This document shows, in pieces, positions 1 to 6,220 of a stretch of DNA of 9,537 nt (position 1 is the stretch's first letter; each line of letters starts with the position of its first letter). The stretch spans positions 1 through 9,537 of the forward strand of contig JACMMA010000193.1 of NCBI GenBank assembly GCA_014379275.1. The letters run 5' to 3'. The notes below the pieces were generated by a model. It did no database searches, had not been told where the DNA came from, and worked only from the letters and a program-made list of their open reading frames with translations. The translations under genes were made by a program, and so were the position numbers. This DNA comes from Armatimonadota bacterium (GTDB lineage: Bacteria; Armatimonadota; Armatimonadia; Armatimonadales; Armatimonadaceae).

Positions 1-902
1 AAGCGCGACAGCCGGAACGGTCCCATTTCGCGCACGGTCTGGGTTCGTAGCGGGCGGCTTTCGAGGAGGGCCGCCGCCAGCGTTTTCCCGTACCGGCTCC
101 AGTCGGCACGAAGCCCCGCCGCAACCGCCCGCAGGTCCGCGGCGGTTTGCACGGTGCTCGCGTCCGGCACCGCGACAGCGGGCGCGACGGTGCTATACAT
201 CAGTGCGTATTGTGCCAGCAGTTCGCCGTAAAAATCCTGGAGAAGTGTCTCGTGCATCGCCCGGTAATCGTCGGGGTGGGGCAGGAGAAACACGGACGCC
301 AGTGTGTCGGCCACGAACAACAGCACGCCACACTGGTTGCGGGCGATTTCGAACACGCGCAACGCTTCCGCAAGCCCGTCGATCTCGGTGCCCCACGCGA
401 CGGATTCCGAACGCGGTGAGAAGCCGGTGCGGTACACCTGGGTGCTGTACTCTTCCCACGCGATCTCCGGTCCGCCGAAATACAGCGCGAGAAACCCTTC
501 CATGGCGAGATGAAGTGGCAACAGACGCACCTGATTCTTATCCTCGCGTTTCGCCATGCGCTCCAGAAGGCGCACCGAGGTGAAACCGTAGTCACGCTGT
601 TTGCCGTCGGCGGAATGTTCCAACTGCCCGCCCCACGCCGCAACCGGGGTGTCGTCCGTGTTGTAACGGATCACCATCGCGTGCGGAACGAATCCGTAAT
701 AGGCGCGATGTTCGGATACCGTGACTTGCGCCACCGGCTCGTTGTAGCGGCGCAGGGCGAGGCGTAGATCCGCCGCGACGCCGCCCGGTTCGCGCAGGAG
801 CGGCACCAGGCGGATCGCGCCGCACACCTGCGGCGCACCGATCTGGACGCCGTTCAGGTTAAACCCCGGCAATATTTTTCCCGCGAATGTGTCTTGTTCC
901 AT
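1..902 (-). CDS. ARPP-2-like domain protein, 3' end beyond window
   Basis: The reading frame is open for 300 codons from ATG at 902 to the left edge with no stop, so the C-terminus is missing. The start reads MEQDTFAGKILPGFNLNGVQ. Recognisable blocks are an N-terminal 'GAPQVCGAIRLVPLLRE' segment, then 'DLRLALRRY', 'YYGFVPHAMVIRYNTDD', 'LLPLHLAMEGFLALYFGGP', 'ALRVFEIARNQCGVLLFVAD' and 'HPDDYRAMHETLLQDFYGEL'. From memory this resembles the ARPP-2 family (ARG and rhodanese-phosphatase-superfamily-associated protein), which gene-neighbourhood studies tie to RNA repair and ADP-ribose processing. Its biochemical activity is not known to me. No signal peptide or membrane segment is visible, so a cytoplasmic protein is likely. 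It lies 58 bases downstream of the vWA gene on the same strand, probably as one operon. No Shine-Dalgarno sequence is evident before ATG. The open frame is certain; the family name is moderate. Confidence 0.62.
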   Translation of the reverse strand, partial: MEQDTFAGKILPGFNLNGVQIGAPQVCGAIRLVPLLREPGGVAADLRLALRRYNEPVAQVTVSEHRAYYGFVPHAMVIRYNTDDTPVAAWGGQLEHSADGKQRDYGFTSVRLLERMAKREDKNQVRLLPLHLAMEGFLALYFGGPEIAWEEYSTQVYRTGFSPRSESVAWGTEIDGLAEALRVFEIARNQCGVLLFVADTLASVFLLPHPDDYRAMHETLLQDFYGELLAQYALMYSTVAPAVAVPDASTVQTAADLRAVAAGLRADWSRYGKTLAAALLESRPLRTQTVREMGPFRLSR

Positions 903-930
903 TTTGTTTCGTGCCCGGTCCCGGCATTTT

Positions 931-950
931 CGGGGGTTTTTAAACCCCCG
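931..950. other. Perfect 9-bp hairpin between the two minus-strand genes
   Basis: Arms 931-939 (cgggggttt) and 942-950 (aaacccccg) are exact reverse complements separated by two bases. The element fills a third of the 58-base gap between the vWA gene and the ARPP-2-like gene. Neither strand has a T-run directly after it, so it does not look like a standard intrinsic terminator. It may be an mRNA stabiliser, a processing site, or a partial terminator that sets the ratio of the two proteins. Confidence 0.55.
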
Positions 951-960
951 ACGACTAACG

Positions 961-2403
961 TCACTCTTTCTCAACAAACCCCGCCGCCCGGTCGCGCAAG
1001 AACCCGTCCAGCGCGGCGAACTCGCTTGTGCCGACGAACCGGGCGAACGCGAGCGGGACGGCGAGTGTTTCCGCGTCGCGCACGCCGAGTGTCGCTACGA
1101 GCGGCGAGAGCGGACGCGGCGCGTATTCGTCCGCCGCGAACACCGGGTTGGCGTGGATGAACGCCGTGACGTGCGCGGGATCGAGTCGTTCCCGCCAGAC
1201 GCGCACCAGCGCGTGCACCGCGCCGGGCGGGTCGTTTTCATAGCCGTCCGAGACGATCAGCACCAGAGCGGGGTGCGTTTCGAGCGCATGGACGAGCGGC
1301 GTCGCGAGATCGGTCGAACCGCGTGCGATGACAAAAATCGGGTCGCCGCTCGCCGTGCCGTTACACCAGAACGGTTTGTACCGTTCCGGTGCCGCCTCGC
1401 AAAGCAGATAATGGACGCCGAGCGCGATGGCGAGCGGGCGACGGCGCTTCTCCTCCGACCCGGACGCGCTGTAGCTGTCATCCAAAACGGCGGCAATCGT
1501 TCCGTTCGGTGGTAGGTCGAGCGGCGCCTGACGCAAGGCGCGGCGGGCGGCTCCGCGCAAGGCGGCATCGAGTTCCTCCCGGCGTGCTTCGCGTTCGGCG
1601 AGCGGCAGGGAAAGCGCATACAGAGCGAGACGGGTCAGCGGCATCCGCGAAAGATCGGCGGACAGGACGACACCCGCGTCCCCCGCCGAACGCAGGAGCC
1701 GTTCCCGCTCGCCCTTCGTCATATTCGGCGCAATGCCGCTCAAGAAAACGGCGCGCGGAATCCCATGCTTGATGGCGAGACCTTCCGCGACGGTGTACGG
1801 CAAGCGGTAAACCGCCTCTTTCGCGTACCGTGCCTGGCGGAAGGTTTCGAAGAGCGGCGTTTGAAACCGGGTTTTCGCATGATCTCCCCAAAGAAACGCG
1901 CCCATTTCGCCCGGCAACCGGAGGTGCGCGTGCGTCGCCGCCGCCCGCACCTTGCTCCGGTATTTGACGGCATCGAACGTCGCGTCGGCGCGTGCCGCCA
2001 GATAGTCGCGCACTACGGCGCGGGCGCGGCGGTTGTTGATGTTCGCCGTGCGGAGCGCGGCGAACAGTTTATACGCGCGTTGCGGGGGAAGCGAGCGTGT
2101 GGCCGACCGCAGGAGAGCGTTCTCCTCGGCGCGGAACGCGGGCGGTGTTTCTTTCCCGGTCGCGAGCAACGTTTGAACGATGCGTGTTTTCGCGAAGTCG
2201 TTCACGCTGCACGCGAGCGTCCGTGCATAGAACGTTCGGTAGTTGCCGCAAACGTACTGGTGCAGAAAGGTCAGTGTGTCCTGGTGCGCCGTGTTTCCGT
2301 CCGCCGGGGCGTCGTAAAATTCGCGCTGTGCGGTCGCCGCGAAGCAGGCGTTGATAAACAACAGCAAGTCCTCGCGGGTGACGATTTCGCCTCGTGTCTC
2401 CAT
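961..2403 (-). CDS. Ro60/TROVE-like protein with C-terminal vWA domain
   Basis: This is a 480-residue, probably cytoplasmic protein. Residues 1-290 are rich in predicted helices and basic residues (for example 108-160), compatible with a HEAT-like RNA-binding ring. Residues 300-460 form a vWA fold with an intact MIDAS: D308-D-S310-Y-S312 (DxSxS), T364 in 'RGSTDLATPL', and D386 in 'LIVSDGYEND'. A helical N-terminal half followed by a MIDAS-containing vWA domain is the layout of Ro60/TROVE proteins, which bind Y RNAs and misfolded RNA. At 480 residues it is slightly shorter than typical bacterial Ro60. I cannot verify the TROVE fold from sequence alone; another vWA protein family is the alternative. 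The start is supported by GAAGG nine bases before ATG. It leads a likely operon with the ARPP-2-like gene and has an unusual structured leader. Confidence 0.68.
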   Translation of the reverse strand: METRGEIVTREDLLLFINACFAATAQREFYDAPADGNTAHQDTLTFLHQYVCGNYRTFYARTLACSVNDFAKTRIVQTLLATGKETPPAFRAEENALLRSATRSLPPQRAYKLFAALRTANINNRRARAVVRDYLAARADATFDAVKYRSKVRAAATHAHLRLPGEMGAFLWGDHAKTRFQTPLFETFRQARYAKEAVYRLPYTVAEGLAIKHGIPRAVFLSGIAPNMTKGERERLLRSAGDAGVVLSADLSRMPLTRLALYALSLPLAEREARREELDAALRGAARRALRQAPLDLPPNGTIAAVLDDSYSASGSEEKRRRPLAIALGVHYLLCEAAPERYKPFWCNGTASGDPIFVIARGSTDLATPLVHALETHPALVLIVSDGYENDPPGAVHALVRVWRERLDPAHVTAFIHANPVFAADEYAPRPLSPLVATLGVRDAETLAVPLAFARFVGTSEFAALDGFLRDRAAGFVEKE

Positions 2404-2404
2404 G

Positions 2405-2467
2405 TGCAGATACCTTCGAGCAGAAACCGTTCGGGAAATGGCGGCGCGATGTGGCTTGCTATCTGCA
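2405..2467 (-). promoter_or_regulatory. Inverted repeat that can cover the vWA gene start
   Basis: The eight bases between the GAAGG ribosome-binding site and the ATG (2405-2412) are the exact reverse complement of 2460-2467. In the mRNA this pairing would lock the start region in a stem with a 47-base loop. It crosses the 2423-2433/2500-2510 stem, so the two pairings are either alternatives or a pseudoknot. This suggests translational control, but it is inferred from sequence only. Confidence 0.35.
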
Positions 2468-2510
2468 TAAGAAAGTGCGGGAATCGCACACAGGTCCCAC
2501 GAACGGTTTC
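2423..2510 (-). ncRNA. Candidate Y-RNA-like structured RNA or structured leader
   Basis: The ends 2423-2433 and 2500-2510 form a perfect 11-bp inverted repeat. In the alternative drawing for the minus-strand RNA, ten terminal pairs are followed by a two-base bulge (2499-2500) and four more pairs (2433-2436 with 2495-2498). Inside, 2475-2479 and 2485-2489 form a 5-bp hairpin. The resulting 88-base RNA has paired ends, a bulged closing stem and an internal hairpin, the general plan of a Y RNA. It sits 19 bases before the start of a Ro60-like gene, where bacterial Y RNAs are often found. I do not see the exact Y-RNA consensus, so it could equally be the gene's own 5' leader structure. Confidence 0.3.
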
Positions 2511-2512
2511 GC

Positions 2513-2538
2513 CGGTTCGCGGGCGATGCCGCGAACCG
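2513..2538. other. Strong 10-bp hairpin in the leader region
   Basis: Arms 2513-2522 (cggttcgcgg) and 2529-2538 (ccgcgaaccg) pair perfectly around the loop gcgatg. There is no T-run on either side, so it is not a classical terminator. It lies two bases from the 88-base structured element and may be a separate domain of the same RNA or the boundary of an upstream transcript. Further along, 2551-2554/2559-2562 and 2561-2568/2584-2591 can also form short stems, the latter with one G-T pair. Confidence 0.5.
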
Positions 2539-2599
2539 TACTTATCGTATCGCCTCCGGGCGCGGTCCTGCTAAACTGTGCCGGGGCCGCGTCTCCTAT

Positions 2600-2641
2600 T
2601 TCCGCGCGGTAACAGGCGACGCGGAACAGACTAAGCCTGTT
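2600..2641. other. Two overlapping, mutually exclusive stems
   Basis: Stem A pairs 2611-2617 (aacaggc) with 2635-2641 (gcctgtt). Stem B pairs 2600-2606 (ttccgcg) with 2620-2626 (cgcggaa). Both are perfect 7-bp repeats. They cross each other, so they can form only as alternatives or as a pseudoknot. The element lies 21 bases past the stop of the secreted-protein gene and could act as its 3' end or as the start of the vWA leader. No U-tract follows. Confidence 0.35.
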
Positions 2642-2661
2642 GCATCGTTCGTACAGAGAGA

Positions 2662-3561
2662 TTACTTGCGATTGCAAAAGCGAAGCCGCGGTACCCGTGC
2701 GCCTAACAGCCCGATGAACCCACCGATGCCGAGCGAAATGGCAGCGGGTGGCGCCGGCACCGGCTGAAAACTGGTCGCCGTGAACGAGATGTCGTCGGTC
2801 GCGAACCCGTGGTCATTCCCGGCGTGATTTATATCGTTCCAGCGAACCCATAAATCTTGCCCTACCGGGATAGTCGCATGAACGGGTTGGGTAAGTATCG
2901 TACGGTTCGCGTCCATATTTCCATCGAGCGCGCCGAACGAGCCGCTCGTGACTGGGTTGCTGAAACGCATTCCATCCGCAGCGGTGAATCCAGCTGCCGC
3001 GGTGTTAAGTAGCGTTGATTGGGACGGTGCGTTTCCGCTGGCAAAGATGCCGTAACTGAACTGGACTGTTTGCTGAGTTGCCGCGCTATATCGCCACTGT
3101 TCCCCCGTATATTTGATCGTGAACCCGGTTATGTCAAGCCCTGTGTTGTTGCGTATTCGGACTGCCCACACGAAATCCCCTATCGCGGTGGAGGTAGCAC
3201 CTATACTGCCCAAAGCACGGTCGCTGGAGCCAGTTGATCCGTAGCTATAAAGTCCACCGGTGGTCATCGAGCCGTCATTCGCGGTGATTTGGGTGCTACT
3301 GCCGGAACGATATGCGTACCAGCCGACCAATTGGTTCGTGGTGTCTAGAGTGGTACTGGGACTGCTCTGCTGGAAAGCAGTCCTTCCAGTTTGTAGCAAC
3401 GTATCAAACGTCTGTATGTACGGCGCACCAGTGGTGCTGGTGTAATTCACCTGGGCGTGCACTGGACAAGCGGCGGCAAAAACGATCACCACGGCCGCCA
3501 TCAGTTCTACCAAACTATCCGAACCCGAACTCGCTCGCTGGAGGCGCATATTCACTCGCAT
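2662..3561 (-). CDS. Secreted PEP-CTERM-like surface protein
   Basis: This 299-residue protein has no recognised enzyme motif. Residues 17-36 are a hydrophobic export signal ending 'CPVHA', with likely cleavage before Q37. Residues 40-265 are rich in Ser, Thr, Gly and aromatic residues, as in extracellular beta-sandwich domains, with blocks such as 'FTIKYTGEQWRY' (147-158) and 'WVRWNDINHAGNDHGFATDD' (238-257). The C-terminus has 'PVPAPP' (267-272), a hydrophobic stretch 272-288, then a basic tail. This is the layout of a PEP-CTERM sorting signal processed by exosortase, although the motif is PAPP rather than PEP. It is probably exported and anchored or released at the surface. The start at 3561 has AAAGG four bases upstream; ATG at 3549 is an alternative. 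It is transcribed away from sua5 and is separated from the vWA gene by 258 bases. Confidence 0.8.
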   Translation of the reverse strand: MRVNMRLQRASSGSDSLVELMAAVVIVFAAACPVHAQVNYTSTTGAPYIQTFDTLLQTGRTAFQQSSPSTTLDTTNQLVGWYAYRSGSSTQITANDGSMTTGGLYSYGSTGSSDRALGSIGATSTAIGDFVWAVRIRNNTGLDITGFTIKYTGEQWRYSAATQQTVQFSYGIFASGNAPSQSTLLNTAAAGFTAADGMRFSNPVTSGSFGALDGNMDANRTILTQPVHATIPVGQDLWVRWNDINHAGNDHGFATDDISFTATSFQPVPAPPAAISLGIGGFIGLLGARVPRLRFCNRK

Positions 3562-3733
3562 TAGGCCTTTCGTTTACGCATCGTATGTGTCTGTATATTC
3601 CTGAGAAGCGTTAGCTGTATGTAAGAATCCCGAAAAGATTTTTATTACTATTCGACAAGCGAGCAAACAATTCCTACCCGATGAAATGGTTCCAACCGCC
3701 GATATTGAAGTTTTCTCCCCGATGCCTTTGGAA

Positions 3734-3762
3734 TCGGCAAATAGTTGAGGGGGGGATAAAAT
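3734..3762 (+). promoter_or_regulatory. Likely sua5 promoter giving a leaderless mRNA
   Basis: A -35-like TCGGCA (3734-3739) is separated by exactly 17 bases from a -10-like TAAAAT (3757-3762). Transcription would begin near 3769, the A of the ATG of sua5. The spacer contains a run of seven G (3749-3755), which is too far from ATG to be a normal ribosome-binding site. The remaining part of the 207-base gap, from 3562 to 3733, is AT-richer and should hold the promoter of the minus-strand secreted-protein gene, for which only a TACGAT at 3585-3580 stands out. Confidence 0.4.
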
Positions 3763-3768
3763 CAAAAC

Positions 3769-4746
3769 ATGGCAGTACGAATTGTTGCAGCGATGGAAGG
3801 AATGGAAGAAGCGATCGAGCGTCTGAAAGAAGGCAAACTGGTCGCATTTCCTACGGAGACGGTGTATGGATTGGGTGCGGATGCGCGGGACGCGGATGCC
3901 GTGGCACGAATTTTTACGACGAAAGGGCGCCCGGCGACCAACCCGCTGATCGTTCATGTCGCGGATGTGGCAGCGGCGCGAGATCTGGCGGGCGAATGGA
4001 CTCCGGTCGCGGACGAGCTGGCGGCGATGTACTGGCCCGGCGCGATCACGCTCGTGGTGCGGAAAACCGATGCGATACCGGCGGTCGTGACGGCGGGCGG
4101 GGGAACGGTCGCGTTGCGGGTGCCCGACCATCCCGTCGCGCTCGAAATGTTACGCCGGAGCGGCGTCCCGGTCGCCGCCCCGTCCGCGAACCGCTCGGAA
4201 CAAGTCTCGCCGACCACGGCGCAACACGTCGCCGATTCGCTCGGACAGTACGCAGACGACCTGCTGATTCTGGACGGCGGCGCGTGTCGCGTCGGCATCG
4301 AATCCACGGTCGTTGACGCGACGGGAGGAACGCCCCGGCTATTACGCCCCGGCATGATGCACATTTTCCACGCGAACGCCGGGGAGAGCGTGCCAACCAG
4401 CGGTGACGACACCCCCCGCTCGCCGGGGCAGATGGCGCGGCACTACGCCCCCGCCGTGCCGGTTCACGTCCTTCCCGCGAAACGACTGCGAAAAGACCGG
4501 GTCGCGGGCGACGGCGTGATCCAGCGCGTCGTGGTCGGGCAGCCCGCACCGGAACCATCCTCGAACGTCCAATGGCTTCCCCCCGACCCGGATGGCTACG
4601 CGGCGGGTCTGTATACCGCCCTCCGTCTGTTGGACGCGGCGGGTGTTTCCCGAATCCTCGTCGAGGAGCCGCCGCGCGGCCCCCGGTGGGATGCGATCCA
4701 CGACCGACTGCGCCGTGCCGCGACGCCGAAAACCGATGTACAATAA
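3769..4746 (+). CDS. sua5: L-threonylcarbamoyladenylate synthase, Sua5 type
   Basis: This cytoplasmic enzyme makes threonylcarbamoyl-AMP from threonine, bicarbonate and ATP, the first step of t6A37 synthesis in ANN-decoding tRNAs; TsaD/B/E use the product. The 325-residue protein has the full two-domain layout. The YrdC domain (about 10-200) shows 'VAFPTETVYGLGADA' (25-39), K52-G-R54 followed by 'NPLIVHV', 'APSAN' (137-141), 'SPTT' (147-150), 'GIESTVVD' (176-183) and 'LRPG' (192-195). The linker 'SPGQMARHYAP' (218-228) leads to the Sua5 domain (about 230-318), ending 'GPRWDAIHDRLRRA'. The first ATG is chosen because it fits the family's N-terminus and the upstream -10 element; M9 and M12 are possible alternatives. 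It is followed after 8 bases by the flavoprotein gene, so they are probably co-transcribed. Confidence 0.95.
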   Translation: MAVRIVAAMEGMEEAIERLKEGKLVAFPTETVYGLGADARDADAVARIFTTKGRPATNPLIVHVADVAAARDLAGEWTPVADELAAMYWPGAITLVVRKTDAIPAVVTAGGGTVALRVPDHPVALEMLRRSGVPVAAPSANRSEQVSPTTAQHVADSLGQYADDLLILDGGACRVGIESTVVDATGGTPRLLRPGMMHIFHANAGESVPTSGDDTPRSPGQMARHYAPAVPVHVLPAKRLRKDRVAGDGVIQRVVVGQPAPEPSSNVQWLPPDPDGYAAGLYTALRLLDAAGVSRILVEEPPRGPRWDAIHDRLRRAATPKTDVQ

Positions 4747-4754
4747 AAGTACTT

Positions 4755-6032
4755 ATGGCACAACAGATCGTAATAGTCGGCGGGGGGGCGGCAGGGATGC
4801 TCGCGGCGTATCGCGCGGCGCAGTTGGGTGCGGATGTCCTGTTGCTGGAAAAGAAATCGCGACTCGGGACCAAAATACTCATTTCCGGCGGCGGGAAGTG
4901 TAATGTCACGCACGCCGGGAGCATGGAGGAGATCCGGGCGAAGTTCCGTCCGAACGAGGCGCGGTTCCTCAAGCCGTCGTTCTACCGCTCCACGAACGAA
5001 GCGTTTGTGAAGATGCTCACGGACAAGGGCATGGAAACGTACACGCGCGCGGACGGTCGGATTTTTCCGGTGCCGCCGTTCGACGCGAAAGATGTGGTCG
5101 CGGTCCTGGAAGCGCACCTGCGCGATGTCGGGGTGCGGGTTCGCCTCGACGCGGCGGTTTCCGGCGTGGCAGTCACGGACGGCGCTGTTCATTCGGTGAC
5201 GCTCGTTTCCGGTGAGGTCATCGAAACGCGCCATCTGATCGTGGCGACCGGCGGATCGTCGTTCCCCGCGACCGGCACCACGGGCGACGGCTGGCGGTGG
5301 ATGGAATCGCTCGGGCATACGCTGGTGCCGCTCCGCGCCGCGCTCGCCCCGCTCTATCTCGACCCGGTGCCGCCCGCCGAATGGTCCGGCGTCGCCCTGC
5401 GCGACTGCGTGCTCCGTGCCCGCACCGCGAACCCGGACGGCACCTCGGGCAAGGAGCGGATGCGCTGGCGCGGCGACCTGCTCTGGACACACAAGGGAGT
5501 TTCCGGTCCGGTCGCGCTCGGGGTGTCGCGCGAAGTCGCCGAAGCGATCCCGAGCGACAGCATCGTGGAAGCCGACTTCCTGCCCGACGAACCGTTCGAG
5601 AAACTTTCCGAACGGCTACTGACGCACACCAAAGCCCACCCGCGCCGCGCCGTGTCTGACTTCGTGGAGGCCGAGCCTGCCGTCCCGAACCGACTGGTGC
5701 GTCCGTTGTTCGACAGTGCGAACGTCGACATCGCCACGAAAGGCGCGTACCTCGGCGCGAAGGAGAGGAACCGCCTCGCCAACGCCCTGAAAGGCTGGCA
5801 TCTGGGTCGCGTCCGGCACGTTCCGCTGGAGCGGGGCGAAGTCGTCGCGGGCGGCGTGTCGCTCGACGACGTGGACCCACAGACGATGCGCTCGAAAAAA
5901 ACGAAGGGTCTGTACCTGTGCGGCGAGATTTTGGACATCGCCGGGCCCGTCGGCGGCTACAACCTGCAAGCCGCCTGGTCCACCGGCTACGTCGCGGGCG
6001 AAACCGCCGCGAAAGACTTGGTTTCGATTTAA
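4755..6032 (+). CDS. BaiN/RdsA-family (HI0933/YhiN) FAD-dependent oxidoreductase
   Basis: This 425-residue flavoprotein is full length for the family. Visible motifs are the FAD Rossmann loop 'GGGAAGM' (9-15) with E32, the family signature 'GTKILISGGGKCNVTH' (38-53), 'ATGGSSFPATGTTGDGW' (164-180), 'THKGVSGP' (245-252), 'AGGVSL' (365-370), and the C-terminal FAD-binding block 'LYLCGEILDIAGPVGGYNLQ' (386-405). The Escherichia coli member YhiN (RdsA) is reported to make dihydrouridine at position 2449 of 23S rRNA; another member, BaiN, was proposed to act on bile acids. The neighbouring tRNA- and rRNA-modification genes favour the rRNA role here, but that is inference. I chose ATG at 4755 because the glycine-rich FAD motif must lie near the N-terminus; the frame extends upstream only as overlap with sua5. 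A TACAAT lies ten bases before ATG and no Shine-Dalgarno is seen. The stop codon falls in the left arm of an inverted repeat. Confidence 0.93.
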   Translation: MAQQIVIVGGGAAGMLAAYRAAQLGADVLLLEKKSRLGTKILISGGGKCNVTHAGSMEEIRAKFRPNEARFLKPSFYRSTNEAFVKMLTDKGMETYTRADGRIFPVPPFDAKDVVAVLEAHLRDVGVRVRLDAAVSGVAVTDGAVHSVTLVSGEVIETRHLIVATGGSSFPATGTTGDGWRWMESLGHTLVPLRAALAPLYLDPVPPAEWSGVALRDCVLRARTANPDGTSGKERMRWRGDLLWTHKGVSGPVALGVSREVAEAIPSDSIVEADFLPDEPFEKLSERLLTHTKAHPRRAVSDFVEAEPAVPNRLVRPLFDSANVDIATKGAYLGAKERNRLANALKGWHLGRVRHVPLERGEVVAGGVSLDDVDPQTMRSKKTKGLYLCGEILDIAGPVGGYNLQAAWSTGYVAGETAAKDLVSI

Positions 6033-6187
6033 CCGCCAAGACGCCAAGGTAGGAGAAGGGGAAGAAAGGTTTTAAAGGTCGGGGCTTGCCGGTGTTGTGT
6101 AGTCGCCTCGGTGACGAGCGAAGCGTAAACCTCGGAACCCTCTTCTCCTTCTCCTACCTTGGCGACCTTGGCGTCTTGGCGGTTAAA
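6028..6187. repeat. 160-bp MITE/REP-like long inverted repeat
   Basis: The left arm 6028-6069 (42 bases) and right arm 6138-6187 (50 bases) are near-perfect reverse complements. The right arm has one extra 8-base unit of the cgccaag motif (three units against two), with only a few mismatches in the inner purine-rich portion. The central 68 bases show no coding capacity. Ends read tttaaccgcc...ggcggttaaa. Similar cgccaag-type inverted repeats are, as far as I recall, scattered in many environmental bacteria as non-autonomous elements. No clear target-site duplication is visible. The transcript would fold into one very long hairpin, so it may also end transcription from either side. Confidence 0.8.
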
Positions 6188-6212
6188 AATCCGGGCGGCT
6201 CCGTGGTTTAAT
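6183..6212 (+). promoter_or_regulatory. Possible rsmA promoter using the repeat end
   Basis: TTAAAA at 6183-6188, starting inside the right terminus of the inverted repeat, lies 18 bases before TTTAAT (6207-6212). Initiation would fall at about 6219-6221, the ATG of rsmA. The hexamers are four-of-six and five-of-six matches to the housekeeping consensus, so this is a weak call. Confidence 0.27.
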
Positions 6213-6220
6213 CGGTGGTA

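Noticed and set aside
1765..2574. 269-codon plus-strand open frame opposite the vWA gene
   Set aside because: Composition is Arg-rich and low-complexity, typical of antisense shadow in GC-rich DNA; the minus frame has coherent domain motifs.
2662..2700. Intrinsic terminator after the secreted-protein gene
   Set aside because: No hairpin followed by a T-run on the minus strand; the nearest stems (2600-2641) lack a U-tract.
3574..4131. 185-codon minus-strand open frame between the secreted-protein gene and sua5
   Set aside because: Most of it is antisense to the sua5 YrdC domain, and it shows no recognisable motif.
4572..4754. N-terminal extension of the flavoprotein frame
   Set aside because: It overlaps the sua5 C-terminus and would put 61 residues before the FAD-binding loop, unlike the family.
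6028..6187. CRISPR or tandem-repeat array from the repeated cgccaag units
   Set aside because: The units are only 7-8 bases, two or three per arm, and arranged as an inverted pair; there are no spacers.
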